Source: Arthrobacter sp.
GTDB lineage: Bacteria > Actinomycetota > Actinomycetes > Actinomycetales > Micrococcaceae
Direction of reading: 5' to 3'
Length of the DNA stretch: 64,000 nucleotides
Assembly: GCA_031277795.1 (NCBI GenBank)
Contig: JAITLQ010000004.1
Span: forward strand, 1-64,000
A program made the position numbers and the translations under genes. Position 1 is the first letter of the stretch. The number at the start of each line of letters is the position of its first letter. The notes beneath the pieces are model-generated. The model was given only the letters and a program-made list of their open reading frames with translations, was not told the origin of the DNA and searched no databases. This document shows positions 17,426 to 26,736 of the stretch, piece after piece.

Positions 17426-18655
17426 TCACGCGGGCGGCAACACGGCGTCCACCGGGCTCAGGTCCAGCGGTAGGTGCGGCAGCGGCGCCAGGTACGCCTC
17501 GGCCGCGCCGGGGGAGAGCTCCTCCAGGCGGGCCGGCTGCCAGTCCGGGGTGCGGTCCTTGTCGATGACCTGCGCGCGGATCCCCTCGGCGAAGTCGTGG
17601 GCGCCCAGGAAGCGGTAGCCCACGCGCCACTCGTTGCGCAGCGCGCCGGCGAGGTCGGCCCGCGCCCCGGCGCGCACGGCGGCCAGCGCCACGGCGACTG
17701 CGGTGGGGCTCTTGGAACGGATGACGGCGGCCGCGTCGCGCGCGGCCTGCTCCGGGGAGGCCTCCAGCGCGCGCACGATCTGCAGGGCCGAGTCGGCGGC
17801 GTACGCGTCCTCGATCCAGGCCGCGCCGGTACGCAGGGCCGACTCCGGCGCCGGGCCGGCGAGGCGCGCGATCGCCGCGTCCGGCTCCTCGGACTCCAGC
17901 GCGCTCAGCAGCTCCGGGAGCCGCCCGCTCGGCACGAACGCGTCGGCGAGCCCCAGGTACAGGGCGTCTCCCGCGTCGAGGTGCGCGCCGGTCAGGGCGG
18001 CGTGGGCGCCGGCGGCCCCGGGGGCGTGGCCCAGCAGGTACGTGCCACCCACGTCGGGGCTGAAGCCGATCTGGGTCTCCGGCAGTCCGGAACGCGTGCG
18101 CTCGGTGACCACGCGGTGGCTGCCGTGTGCACTCACGCCGATCCCGCCGCCCAGCACGAGGCCGTCCATGAGCGCCACGTAGGGCTTGGGGTAGCGCGAG
18201 ATGAGCAGGTTGAGGCGGTACTCGTCTCGCCAGAAGCCCATGGTCTCGTACGGCATCCCCGGCGTGCGATCGGGGCGCGTCATGTCGGCGTGGATCGCCA
18301 CGATGTCGCCGCCCGAACAGAGCCCGCGCTCGCCGGCGCCGCGGATCGCGACGGTCCGGACCGCCGGATCGTCGGCCCAGCGGACCAGCGCGGCCCACAC
18401 GAGGTTGACCATCTCGTGGTTGAGCGCGTTGACGGCCAGCGGCCGGTTCAGGGTGATGAGCCCGAGGCGCCCGCGCACCTCGGTGAGCACGCTGGGCTCG
18501 GCGGGGGTTTCGCCGCCCGACGCCGCGTGGCCGGCTTGACTCGCGCCCGCCGCCGCGGGAGCCGCGCTGGCCCCGGGCACCGAGCCGCCCTCGGGTGCCG
18601 GGACGGCACCCGAGGCGAGCCGGGCGGCGAAGGCGAGTGCTGCGTCGTCGTGCAT
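17426..18655 (-). CDS. 3-hydroxyisobutyryl-CoA hydrolase / enoyl-CoA hydratase family protein
   Basis: 409 aa. Crotonase-fold protein of the 3-hydroxyisobutyryl-CoA hydrolase group: GLITLNRPLAVNALNHEM, the oxyanion segment GAGERGLCSGGDI, the ECH_2-type LPETQIGFSPDVGGTYLLG and a C-terminal domain with FAEGIRAQVIDKDRTPDWQP. In valine catabolism it frees 3-hydroxyisobutyrate from CoA, feeding mmsB. A separate methacrylyl-CoA hydratase is not in the cluster. The first 60 residues are an Ala/Gly/Pro-rich extension of low complexity. The ATG overlaps the mmsA stop (TGATG), so the two are translationally coupled. Confidence 0.85.
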   Translation of the reverse strand: MHDDAALAFAARLASGAVPAPEGGSVPGASAAPAAAGASQAGHAASGGETPAEPSVLTEVRGRLGLITLNRPLAVNALNHEMVNLVWAALVRWADDPAVRTVAIRGAGERGLCSGGDIVAIHADMTRPDRTPGMPYETMGFWRDEYRLNLLISRYPKPYVALMDGLVLGGGIGVSAHGSHRVVTERTRSGLPETQIGFSPDVGGTYLLGHAPGAAGAHAALTGAHLDAGDALYLGLADAFVPSGRLPELLSALESEEPDAAIARLAGPAPESALRTGAAWIEDAYAADSALQIVRALEASPEQAARDAAAVIRSKSPTAVAVALAAVRAGARADLAGALRNEWRVGYRFLGAHDFAEGIRAQVIDKDRTPDWQPARLEELSPGAAEAYLAPLPHLPLDLSPVDAVLPPA

Positions 18656-20232
18656 CAGGAACCCTGCGGCATGACGAAGGAGGCGCCGTCGGAGACGCCC
18701 TCCGGCCAGCGGGTGGTGACGGTCTTGGTGCGCGTGTAGAAGCGGAAGGCGTCCGGGCCGTGCTGGTTGAGGTCGCCGAAGCCGGAGGCCTTCCAGCCGC
18801 CGAAGGTGTAGTAGGCGATCGGCACGGGGATGGGGATGTTGATGCCCACCATGCCGACCTCCACTCGCGTGGCGAACTCGCGGCCGGCGGCGCCGTCGCG
18901 CGTGAAGATCGAGACGCCGTTGCCGTAGGGGTTGGCGTTGACGATGTCGAGGGCGTCCGTGAAGTCGGCGGCGCGGACCACGCAGAGGACCGGGCCGAAG
19001 ATCTCCTCGGTGTAGATCGGCATGTCGGTGGTGACGCGGTCGAAGAGGGTGGCGCCCACGTAGAAGCCGTTCTCGTGACTGGGGACGCTGACGCCGCGGC
19101 CGTCGAGGACGAGCGTGGCGCCGGCGTCGACGCCCTGCTGGATGAGGCCCTCGATGCGTTCCTTGGCCTGGGCCGTGACGACGGGGCCGAAGTCGGCACC
19201 CTCGCTGAGCGACGGGCCCACCGTGAGGCGCTTGGCCTTCTCGGCGAGCGTGGCGACGAGGGCATCCGCGGTGCCCTCGCCCACGGGGACGGCGACCGAG
19301 ATGGCCATGCAGCGCTCGCCGGCGGAGCCGTACGCCGCGCCGAGGAGGGCGTCGGCGACGTGGCCGAGGTCGGCGTCCGGCATGACGACGAGGTGGTTCT
19401 TGGCGCCGCCGAAGCACTGCGCGCGCTTGCCCGCCGCCGCGGCGCCCGTGAAGATTGCCTGCGCGATGGGCGTGGAGCCCACGAAGCCGATGGCCTTGAC
19501 GTCCGGGTGGTTGACGAGCGCGTCTACCGCCTCCTTGTCGCCGTTGATGACCTGGAAGACGCCGTCGGGGACGCCGGCCTCGCGGTAGAGCTCGGCGAGG
19601 CGGAGGGGGACGCCCGGGTCGCGCTCGCTCGGCTTCAGGATGAAGGCGTTGCCGGCGGCGAGGGCAGGGCCCGACTTCCACAGCGGGATCATGGCGGGGA
19701 AGTTGAAGGGCGTGATGCCGGCGACGACGCCGAGGCTCTGGCGCAGGCTGTGGGTGTCGATACCGCCGCCGACCTCGGTGGAGAACTCGCCCTTGAGCAG
19801 CTGCGCGGCGCCGCCGCCGGCGAACTCCACGACCTCGATGCCGCGGTTGATGTCCCCCTTGGCATCCTCGAAGGTCTTGCCGTGCTCGCTGGAGAGCAGG
19901 GCGGCGAGCTCGTCCATGTTTTCGCGGACGAGGTCGACGAACTTGAGCAGGATGCGCCCGCGGCGCTGCGGGTTCAGGGCGGCCCACTGCGGGTGGGCGC
20001 GTTGGGCGACCTGCACGGCGTGGGCCACCTCCGCCGTGCTGGCCAGGTCCACGGTGGCCTGGACCTCGCCCGTGCTCGGGTTGAAGACGTCGGCGGTGCG
20101 GCCGCTGGTGCCGGCGACCACCTGGCCGTTGATCCAGTGGGGGAGGTGGCGCACGGTGGGCTCCTGGTTCTTCTGTGCCGCTGCGTGGCGGGCCGATGGC
20201 TGGGGTGCGGCGTGGTGACGCCGGTCACTCAT
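18655..20232 (-). CDS. mmsA: Methylmalonate-semialdehyde dehydrogenase (CoA-acylating)
   Basis: 525 aa. NAD- and CoA-dependent aldehyde dehydrogenase that converts methylmalonate semialdehyde to propionyl-CoA. Typical MmsA features are PHWINGQVV near the N-terminus, the NAD site TPFNFPAMIPLW, GFVGSTPIAQ, and the catalytic Cys in GSAGERCMAIS. MmsA lacks the general-base Glu of other ALDHs, and no usual ELGG is seen (CFGGAKNHLVV stands there). A 25-residue His/Gln/Ala-rich N-terminal extension precedes the domain. First gene of the mmsA-hydrolase-mmsB run. Confidence 0.95.
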   Translation of the reverse strand: MSDRRHHAAPQPSARHAAAQKNQEPTVRHLPHWINGQVVAGTSGRTADVFNPSTGEVQATVDLASTAEVAHAVQVAQRAHPQWAALNPQRRGRILLKFVDLVRENMDELAALLSSEHGKTFEDAKGDINRGIEVVEFAGGGAAQLLKGEFSTEVGGGIDTHSLRQSLGVVAGITPFNFPAMIPLWKSGPALAAGNAFILKPSERDPGVPLRLAELYREAGVPDGVFQVINGDKEAVDALVNHPDVKAIGFVGSTPIAQAIFTGAAAAGKRAQCFGGAKNHLVVMPDADLGHVADALLGAAYGSAGERCMAISVAVPVGEGTADALVATLAEKAKRLTVGPSLSEGADFGPVVTAQAKERIEGLIQQGVDAGATLVLDGRGVSVPSHENGFYVGATLFDRVTTDMPIYTEEIFGPVLCVVRAADFTDALDIVNANPYGNGVSIFTRDGAAGREFATRVEVGMVGINIPIPVPIAYYTFGGWKASGFGDLNQHGPDAFRFYTRTKTVTTRWPEGVSDGASFVMPQGS

Positions 20233-20335
20233 GCCACCACGCTAGCGCGTTTGCGGCGCGCAGAAAAGGTTGGATGTCCTAGTAGTTTTCGTGCGCGTGC
20301 CGGAGTCCGCGGCGAGCGGGGCGGGGTCCGGTTCC

Positions 20336-20445
20336 CGAGTGCCGTGTGTTGCCTTGCGCCTTTCCCGAGTGCCGCGTGTCGCCGGAATCGTCGTATCGGC
20401 GACACGGCGCACTCGCGAGCGCGCGGCTTCGACACAAGGCACTCG
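20336..20445. repeat. Paired-arm palindrome, CGAGTGCC word, 30-bp spacing
   Basis: CGAGTGCC occurs at 20336 and 20366, and the inverted GCACTCG at 20409 and 20439: 30 bp apart on each side. Inner arms are 20367-20384 and 20397-20414 (18 bp, two mismatches); outer arms are 20336-20351 and 20430-20445 (16 bp, two mismatches). The same word and the same 30-bp step recur twice at 31351-31787. Confidence 0.75.
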
Positions 20446-20455
20446 CCAAACGCGA

Positions 20456-20493
20456 CAGGGCCCCTTCCGCCTCGAGAGGAGGAAGGGGCCCTG
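20456..20493 (-). terminator. Terminator hairpin of the MHS carrier gene
   Basis: Perfect 13-bp arms (CAGGGCCCCTTCC and its complement, 20456-20468 and 20481-20493) with a 12-nt loop, about 70 bp past the stop of the minus-strand carrier gene. Confidence 0.8.
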
Positions 20494-20560
20494 CATCCGG
20501 CCGCCGAAGGGGAGCGCGACCGGCAGACCGGCGGGGAAACCGGCTGGATGTCGGTGAGCG

Positions 20561-21895
20561 TCAGACGCTCTCGACCGCGGTGGCGTCCTTAAGGCGCAGC
20601 TTCTCACCGATGAAGCCGCCGATGGCCGTGATGAGGGCGATGATCACGAGGATCACGACCGCCGGGGTGGCCGTCGTGGCGCCCGTGGCACTGATGACGC
20701 CGGCCGCGATGAGCGGCAGGAAGCCGGAGAGGGCGCCGGCGATGTTGTAGCCGAGCGAGACGCCGGAGTAGCGCAGCTGCGCCGGGAAAAGCTCGGTGAG
20801 CAGCGCGCCCGTCACGGCGTAGGTGACGGTCAGCAGCGCGATGCCGATCGCCACGGCGAGCGTGATCGCGAACGGCGAGCGGGTGTCGATCAGCCAGAAC
20901 AGCGGCCAGGCCGCCACAGCGGTGGCGAGGCCGCCGATCATTGTGACGCGGCCGGGGCCGATCTTCTCGGCGATGCGGCCGAAGAGGACGATGACGACGA
21001 TCTGCACCACGGCGGCCACGAGGGTCGCGTTGACGGCGATCTGCTTGTCCAGGCCCAGGTTGTTGGCGACGTAGCTGACCACGAAGGTGTTCATGACGTA
21101 GAAGCCGCCGACGCCCAGGAAGGCGGCCGCGACGGCCACGAGCAGGCGCCCGCCGGCCTTCGTGAAGACCTTGAGCGCGGGGACCTTCTCGCGCTGATCG
21201 GACTTGAGCAGCTCCTCGAAGACGGGTGACTCCTCGACCTTGAGGCGAATGAAGAGCGCGATGAGCAGCATCGGGAAGGCCAGCAGGAACGGGATGCGCC
21301 AACCCCACGCGTCGAACGTGGCCGAGGGGAGCAGGAGCACCAGGGCAAACGCGCCGGAGGAAAGCAGGGTGCCGACCGGCGAACCGATCTGGACGAGCGC
21401 GGCGTAGCGGGCGCGCTTCTTGGCTGGGGCGTGCTCGATCGCCATGGTCGTGGCGCCGCCCCACTCGCCGCCCACGGCCAGGCCCTGGAGCAGGCGGACG
21501 GTCACGAGCAGCGCGGGGGCCCACAGGCCGGCCGCGGCGTAGGTCGGCAACAGGCCGATGAGACCCGTGGCCACGCCGATCAAGACGATCGTCATGATGA
21601 GCGTGGGGCGGCGGCCGATGCGATCGCCCAGCACGCCGAAGATGAAGGCGCCGATGGGGCGGGCCGCGAAGCCGACGCCGAAGGTGGCCAGCGAGGCCAA
21701 CACCCCGGCCGTCGGGTCCAGGCTGGAGAAGAACAGGCGGCTGAACACGAGCGCAGAGGCCGTGCCGAAGAGGTAGTAGTCGTACCACTCAAGGGCGGTG
21801 CCGACGAAGGCGGCGTTGGCGATGCGGCGGACGTCCTTGTCGGCCACTTTGACCGTGGTCTGGGGCGGCACTTCGGCGCTCTGGGTCGAGGTCAC
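20561..21895 (-). CDS. MFS carrier, metabolite:H+ symporter (MHS) family
   Basis: 444 aa with a GTG start and GAGGAG upstream. Twelve membrane helices with the MHS family marks: GTALEWYDYYLFG before helix 1, GDRIGRRPTL after helix 2, GLAVGGEWGGATTMAIEHAP in helix 4-5 and LFPAQLRYSGVSLGYN late. Members carry shikimate, proline/betaine, alpha-ketoglutarate and other carboxylates with protons. The substrate is not evident. It is the last gene before the mms block in the same direction but is separated from it by its own terminator. The divergent PucR-type gene is a possible regulator of neighbouring hydrolase genes rather than of this one. Confidence 0.92.
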   Translation of the reverse strand: MTSTQSAEVPPQTTVKVADKDVRRIANAAFVGTALEWYDYYLFGTASALVFSRLFFSSLDPTAGVLASLATFGVGFAARPIGAFIFGVLGDRIGRRPTLIMTIVLIGVATGLIGLLPTYAAAGLWAPALLVTVRLLQGLAVGGEWGGATTMAIEHAPAKKRARYAALVQIGSPVGTLLSSGAFALVLLLPSATFDAWGWRIPFLLAFPMLLIALFIRLKVEESPVFEELLKSDQREKVPALKVFTKAGGRLLVAVAAAFLGVGGFYVMNTFVVSYVANNLGLDKQIAVNATLVAAVVQIVVIVLFGRIAEKIGPGRVTMIGGLATAVAAWPLFWLIDTRSPFAITLAVAIGIALLTVTYAVTGALLTELFPAQLRYSGVSLGYNIAGALSGFLPLIAAGVISATGATTATPAVVILVIIALITAIGGFIGEKLRLKDATAVESV

Positions 21896-22020
21896 GTGGA
21901 TCTCCTCAAGGGGGTGTGCGGTGGGGATACGCCCATCCTTCTGTGCCGCGGATCACCATCCAATGGAAATGTGCCCCGGGGTGGCACGCGTTGGTGTGCC
22001 TTTGCACAACGCGGGTGGGA

Positions 22021-23343
22021 TCAGGGGAGGGGATGCCTGGCGGCATCAAGAAGCACGACGGCGAGCGCGGCCTGCCGGGGCAGGTTCAGATCCAGCCCGG
22101 TGTGACTCCGGAACACGCCGAGCCGGTTGATCACCGTGTTGCGGTGGCAGAAGACGCGTTCGGCGGCGGCCTTCACCGAGCCGGTGTCGAGGTAGGCCCT
22201 GGCGGTCGCGAGGACGCGTTCTCGTTCGTAGTCCTCGAGGTCGTCGAGCCCGGAGAGGAGCGCGGCGACAGTGCCGGGGGCCGCGCCGTCCAGCGCGTGG
22301 GCGGCGAGCGGGGCCCAGAGCTCGGGGACCCGCCGGAGCCGGTCCGTGCTCGGAGCGGCTTCGAGGACGGTGCGGCCCGTGGCGGCGGCGCGGGGCAGAT
22401 CGGCGATGCCAGCGGCGGGGATGAGGACACCGGGGATGCCGTCGAGCCGCTCCAAGGCGCGGGCACCCCGACCGCTCTCTGCCCCGGCGTCCCTGAGCCA
22501 GAAGAGGCACTCGATGTCTCGATACGCGTAGGAGAACGCGCGCCCGGACAGCAGCGCCTCCTCCGCGATGCGCAGTGCCTCGGCGGCGTGCTCGCCGGCA
22601 AAGGCGGCCAGCTCGAAGGGCTCGCCGGCCTCCACCCGCATCGCGGCGGCCACGCGCTCGATCTCCGCCTCGCTCAGCTCCGGGGCGTTGAAGAGGTGGG
22701 CCAGCTCGCGTTCGGTGCCGAGCCGCGCGTCCCTGGCGAGTGCGGCCTGCTCGCTGAGGAACGCCTTTTGGACCGCGAGCACGTAGGAATCGAGCACGCG
22801 CATGACGTGCTCGAAGCGCGAGGCAACGAGTCCCACCTGCGCGGGGCTCGCGAGCAGATGGAGCTGGCGCCACACGAGCTGAAGGTCGATCCGCACGGCC
22901 TCGGTGAGCGCGTCAAGCGGGACGCCCTGCTGGGCGCGGCGGGCGCCGAGGCGTTGCGCCATCGTGGCGGTGTCCGCGCTGGGATCGGCGATGGAGCTCA
23001 GGAGCGTCGCGAACGATTGCGGCGCCGTGCGGCGGATGTCCTCGTGGTCCACCGGCAGGCCGGCGTAGAGCGAGCGAGCCTCGACCTCCGCCATGAAGTC
23101 ATCAACCAGCGCGGGGATGTTCTCGTGGAGGGAGGCCAAGAGGGCGAGCCACGCCGCCTCATCGTGTTCGGCGCTCAGGGCGCCCGCCGCCGTGGCGGCG
23201 GGGGAGAAGGGGGACGACGCCGGGTGCTCGGGTGCTGCGGTGGCGCCCGAGTCGGTGCCGCTCGTGGGGGTCTCGCCGTGGTGTGCGGCCCGTGCCCTGC
23301 TCTTGTCCCACGCGTCCCGCACCGGGCCCTGTCCTGAAGCCAT
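22021..23343 (-). CDS. PucR/CdaR-like transcriptional regulator
   Basis: 440 aa. The C-terminal 70 residues show the PucR-type helix-turn-helix: ERERVLATARAYLDTGS, VKAAAERVFCHRNTVINRLG and TGLDLNLPRQ. The middle has a GGDEF-like/CdaR-type region, and the N-terminal third is an all-helical sensor (IPALVDDFMAEVEARSLYAGL). The first about 60 residues are low-complexity. PucR regulators typically respond to purine, amine or amino-acid-derived effectors and act on adjacent catabolic genes. It is divergent (137 bp) from the amidohydrolase-amidase pair, its most likely target. Confidence 0.88.
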   Translation of the reverse strand: MASGQGPVRDAWDKSRARAAHHGETPTSGTDSGATAAPEHPASSPFSPAATAAGALSAEHDEAAWLALLASLHENIPALVDDFMAEVEARSLYAGLPVDHEDIRRTAPQSFATLLSSIADPSADTATMAQRLGARRAQQGVPLDALTEAVRIDLQLVWRQLHLLASPAQVGLVASRFEHVMRVLDSYVLAVQKAFLSEQAALARDARLGTERELAHLFNAPELSEAEIERVAAAMRVEAGEPFELAAFAGEHAAEALRIAEEALLSGRAFSYAYRDIECLFWLRDAGAESGRGARALERLDGIPGVLIPAAGIADLPRAAATGRTVLEAAPSTDRLRRVPELWAPLAAHALDGAAPGTVAALLSGLDDLEDYERERVLATARAYLDTGSVKAAAERVFCHRNTVINRLGVFRSHTGLDLNLPRQAALAVVLLDAARHPLP

Positions 23344-23484
23344 CTGGCCAGTCTATGCAGATGCACAACCTCGCCCAGCATTGTGTTGCGCCCTCCCATT
23401 GCCGGGTCCCGGCGCCGGGGCGTGTGATGAAGGAACCAGCGCGGCGGGCCTCCCCGCCGCCGCGCCCGCACTTCAGGAGGAACC

Positions 23485-25110
23485 ATGCTGCTGGACCTGA
23501 TCGTCCGCAACGCCCGCATCCGCACCGGTGACCCGGCCCGCCCCACGGCGAGTTCGATCGGCGTGTGGCAGGGGCGCGTGGTGGGTCTCGATGAGCAGCT
23601 CCTGGGCCTGCGTGCCGCCGAGGAGATCGACGCCAAGGGCGCCTTCCTCATGGCCGGTTTCAACGATGTGCACGCCCACAGCGTCTGGTTCGGGCAGACC
23701 CTCGCGGAGATCGACCTCGCGGGGTTGCCCACGCCCGCGGCCGTGTATGCGGCGCTCGAGGCCGGCCGCGAGCGGCAGGCGGGGGAGGCGTGGATCGTCG
23801 CCTCCAACTTTGATCCGTTGGGGCTGGCCGGCGATCTGGACCGCGACACGCTCGACGCGGTGGCGCAGGGCAAGCCGATGCTCATCAAGCACGCCTCCGG
23901 CCACGCCTACACGCTCAACGGCGTGGGCCTGGCGGCGGTCGGTGTCGCCGAGCGCCCCACCGAACGCATCGACGGCGGCGTCATCGGCGTGGATGCGCAC
24001 GGCCGGGCCACGGGCCTCCTGGAGGAGAACGCCATGCGCGTGGCGCAGGCGGTGCTCATGCCGGAACCGATCGCCGAGCTGCAGGCGGCCCTGGCCCGGG
24101 CCACCGAGCGCTACGCGCAGGAGGGCCTGACCTCGGTGTCGGATGCGGGCGTCGGAGGGGGCTGGATCGGCCACGGGCCGCGCGAGTTCTCCGCCTATCA
24201 GCGAGCCCGCGAGGCGGGTCAGCTCAAGACCCGAGCCCAGGTCATGATCGCCGCCGATGTGTTGCACCCGGTGGCGGGGCACGCGAGCGAGCCGGAGGTG
24301 CAGACGCTGGATGCGGGGCTGCGCTCCGGCCTGGGGGATGAGTACCTGCAGCTGGGCCCCACCAAGATGTTCCTGGATGGCTCCTTGCTCGGGAAGACGG
24401 CGGCCATGAGTGAGGACTACTGCGAGTGCTCGCACTCCGGCTATCTGCAGGGCGACGCCGAGGCCATGGCGGCCAAGGCCCGCGAGGCCGCGGCGGCCGG
24501 GTGGGCGCTCGCGCTGCACGCGATCGGCGACCGCGGCATCGACCTGGCCCTCGACATCATCGAGGAGTCCCTCGCGGCGCACGGACCCGCCGCCCTGCCC
24601 CATCGCATCGAGCACGGCGGCTACGTCCGCCCGGAACAGATCGACCGCCTGGCCCGGCTGGGCGTCTACCTCGTGCCGCAGCCCTTCTTCATCCCGCTCT
24701 TTGGCGACGGTATGGCGGCCGCGCTGGGTCCCGAACGCACGCAGCACTCCTACCCAGCCGCCTCGCTGCTGGAAGCTGGGCTGGCCGTTCCCGGCAGCAG
24801 CGACCGCCCCGTGGCGCCGGGCGCACCGCTGCCCATCATCCAGGCCTTCGTGCAGCGGCTGACCCAGAGCGGCGCCGAGTACGCGCCCTCGGAACGGCTC
24901 AGCGTGGAGCAGGCCCTCGACGCGTACACCGTGGGTTCAGCGGCGGCAACGGGGTGGGCGGGGCGCAAGGGTGTGCTGCGCGCGGGTGCCCTCGCCGACC
25001 TCGTGGTTCTGGCCGAGGACCCGCGCGAGGTGGAACCCGCGTCCATCGGCGGCATCGAGGTGCTCGCCACCTTCCTCGGCGGCGAGCCCACGCACTGCCT
25101 TCTCGGCTGA
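23485..25110 (+). CDS. YtcJ-type metal-dependent amidohydrolase
   Basis: 541 aa with AGGAGG 5 bp before the ATG. Amidohydrolase superfamily, YtcJ/NfdA branch: an N-terminal beta segment, metal ligands in FNDVHAHSVWFG (HxH), KMFLDGSLLGKTAAMSED, HAIGDRGIDLALD, HRIEHGGYV and the late Asp in PGSSDRPV. Such enzymes hydrolyse N-substituted formamides, cyclic amides or related bonds in the cytoplasm. A carbamoylase-like M20 amidase follows, suggesting a two-step hydrolysis of a nitrogen-containing ring or amide. One of three YtcJ-type paralogues in this window. Confidence 0.9.
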   Translation: MLLDLIVRNARIRTGDPARPTASSIGVWQGRVVGLDEQLLGLRAAEEIDAKGAFLMAGFNDVHAHSVWFGQTLAEIDLAGLPTPAAVYAALEAGRERQAGEAWIVASNFDPLGLAGDLDRDTLDAVAQGKPMLIKHASGHAYTLNGVGLAAVGVAERPTERIDGGVIGVDAHGRATGLLEENAMRVAQAVLMPEPIAELQAALARATERYAQEGLTSVSDAGVGGGWIGHGPREFSAYQRAREAGQLKTRAQVMIAADVLHPVAGHASEPEVQTLDAGLRSGLGDEYLQLGPTKMFLDGSLLGKTAAMSEDYCECSHSGYLQGDAEAMAAKAREAAAAGWALALHAIGDRGIDLALDIIEESLAAHGPAALPHRIEHGGYVRPEQIDRLARLGVYLVPQPFFIPLFGDGMAAALGPERTQHSYPAASLLEAGLAVPGSSDRPVAPGAPLPIIQAFVQRLTQSGAEYAPSERLSVEQALDAYTVGSAAATGWAGRKGVLRAGALADLVVLAEDPREVEPASIGGIEVLATFLGGEPTHCLLG

Positions 25111-25288
25111 GCCGACGCGGGCCGGGCGGCGCGTAGGACGCCCGCGCGGCCTCGACGGCAGCCGCGGGACACCGCTTGGCCCCCTCCCAGCCATCCCGCC
25201 CGGCGCGGCCGGGCGGCGTCCATCCGACCCGACCGCCCGGCGTCGGGCCCTTCATCCTCAAAGATCCACCGAAGCATCGGAGCAACAC

Positions 25289-26572
25289 GTGAGCAGCCAG
25301 CAGACCCACCTAGCAACCCTCGCTGACCCGACGGGCTTCCTCCCCGACTTCGCGACGATGTCCGCGTTCGGCGCCACGCAGGGGGGAGGCGTGGAACGCC
25401 AAGCGGGCAGCGCCGCCGACCACGCCACCCGCGCCTGGTTCACGAACTGGCTCGTGGAGCGCGGCTTCACGGTGCGCGAGGACGCGATCGGCAACATCTT
25501 TGGCCTGTACGAACTGGTGCCTGGAGCGCCGTACGTGCTCATGGGTTCACACCTCGATTCGCAGCCGCTCGCGGGCCGCTTCGACGGGGCCTACGGCGTC
25601 CTGGCCGCCGCCCACGCCGCCCACGCCGTGGTCAAGGCCAGCGAGGAGGGCCGGGTGCGGCCGGCGCTGAACGTCGCCGTGGTGGATTGGTTCAACGAGG
25701 AGGGAAGCCGCTTTGCCCCGAGCATGATGGGTTCCTCCGTGGCCACGGGCAAGCTGGCCCTCGCCGAGGCGCTGGCCGTCACCGACACCGCGGGCATCAC
25801 GGTGGCCGAGGCGCTCGGGGAGCGCCCGGTGCCCGTGCCCGGCCTCGAGGTGGCCTCCTATGCCGAGATCCACATCGAACAGGGCCGCCTGTTGGAGGAG
25901 GCACAGACGACGATTGGCCTGGTCCACGCGACCTGGGCTGCGAGCAAGTACCGCATCAGCGTCAACGGCGCGCAGGCCCACACCGGCGCAACGGTCATGG
26001 AGGACCGCCGCGACGCGCTCTACGGGGCCTCGCTGCTGGTGGTGGCCGTCCGCGAGCTCACCGAGGAACTGCCGGCCGGCGCGCTACACTCCTCCGTCTC
26101 CGAGATGGAGGTGCTGCCGAACTCGCCCGTCACGCTCGCGCGCCAGGTCAACATGAACCTCGACCTGCGCTCGGCCTCGGAGGAGGTGCTGGCCCGCGCC
26201 AACGAGTTGCTGGCGGAGAAGTTCGAGGCGATCGAGGCCAAGGCTAAGGTGAGCATCGAGCGCCGCCTGACCCACGCCTGGGGGCTGGTCGACTACCCCT
26301 CGGCCGGCGTGGAGCTGGCCCGCGAGTCGGCGGCCGCGCTGGGGCTGAGCCACACCCCGATCATGACGGTGGCCGGGCACGACTCCACGAACATGAAGGA
26401 CGTGGTCCCCACGGTCATGCTCTTTGTTCCGAGCATCCAGGGGGTCTCCCACAACGAGGCCGAGGACACCACCGACGCCGACGCGGTGGATGGCGTGGCG
26501 ATGCTCGGCGATGTCGCGGCGCGCCTCGTGGCTGGCGAGCTGCACGAGGGCGGTTCCTACCGCCTCGCCTGA
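25289..26572 (+). CDS. Zn-dependent amidase/hydrolase, M20 family (N-carbamoyl-L-amino acid hydrolase-like)
   Basis: 427 aa from a GTG with GGAG upstream; the open frame continues far upstream without a usable site. Two-metal M20 family, HyuC/AllC/ureidopropionase group: GSHLDSQPLAGRFDGAYGV (His and Asp ligands), NEEGSRFAPSMMGS (Glu pair), EIHIEQGRLLEEAQ, and AGHDSTNMKDVVPT through GVSHNEAEDT (His ligand). The lid domain lies between about residues 210 and 330. The expected reaction is removal of a carbamoyl or similar N-acyl group from an amino acid or ureide. Same direction as the amidohydrolase, with 178 bp between them. Confidence 0.9.
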   Translation: MSSQQTHLATLADPTGFLPDFATMSAFGATQGGGVERQAGSAADHATRAWFTNWLVERGFTVREDAIGNIFGLYELVPGAPYVLMGSHLDSQPLAGRFDGAYGVLAAAHAAHAVVKASEEGRVRPALNVAVVDWFNEEGSRFAPSMMGSSVATGKLALAEALAVTDTAGITVAEALGERPVPVPGLEVASYAEIHIEQGRLLEEAQTTIGLVHATWAASKYRISVNGAQAHTGATVMEDRRDALYGASLLVVAVRELTEELPAGALHSSVSEMEVLPNSPVTLARQVNMNLDLRSASEEVLARANELLAEKFEAIEAKAKVSIERRLTHAWGLVDYPSAGVELARESAAALGLSHTPIMTVAGHDSTNMKDVVPTVMLFVPSIQGVSHNEAEDTTDADAVDGVAMLGDVAARLVAGELHEGGSYRLA

Positions 26573-26590
26573 GGCGAGGCACCCCAGGTG

Positions 26591-26630
26591 AGCGGGCGGC
26601 GTCGGGCGGTGATGCCCGACGCCGCCCGCT
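26591..26630. terminator. Bidirectional terminator with GCCCGACG word
   Basis: 17-bp perfect arms (26591-26607 and 26614-26630) and a 6-nt loop, between the amidase gene and the convergent lysR. Each arm includes GCCCGACGCCGCCCGC or its complement, a variant of the dispersed TGCCCGACGGCG word. Confidence 0.82.
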
Positions 26631-26736
26631 CGCGTGCCCGCTCTGGCGGAGACTTCGCGGGTGTCCGGTGCCGGTGGCCCCTCGTGTCGAGCGCCCGACG
26701 CCGCGCGGCCGGGCCCCAGCGCGGCCCGGCGAGCGC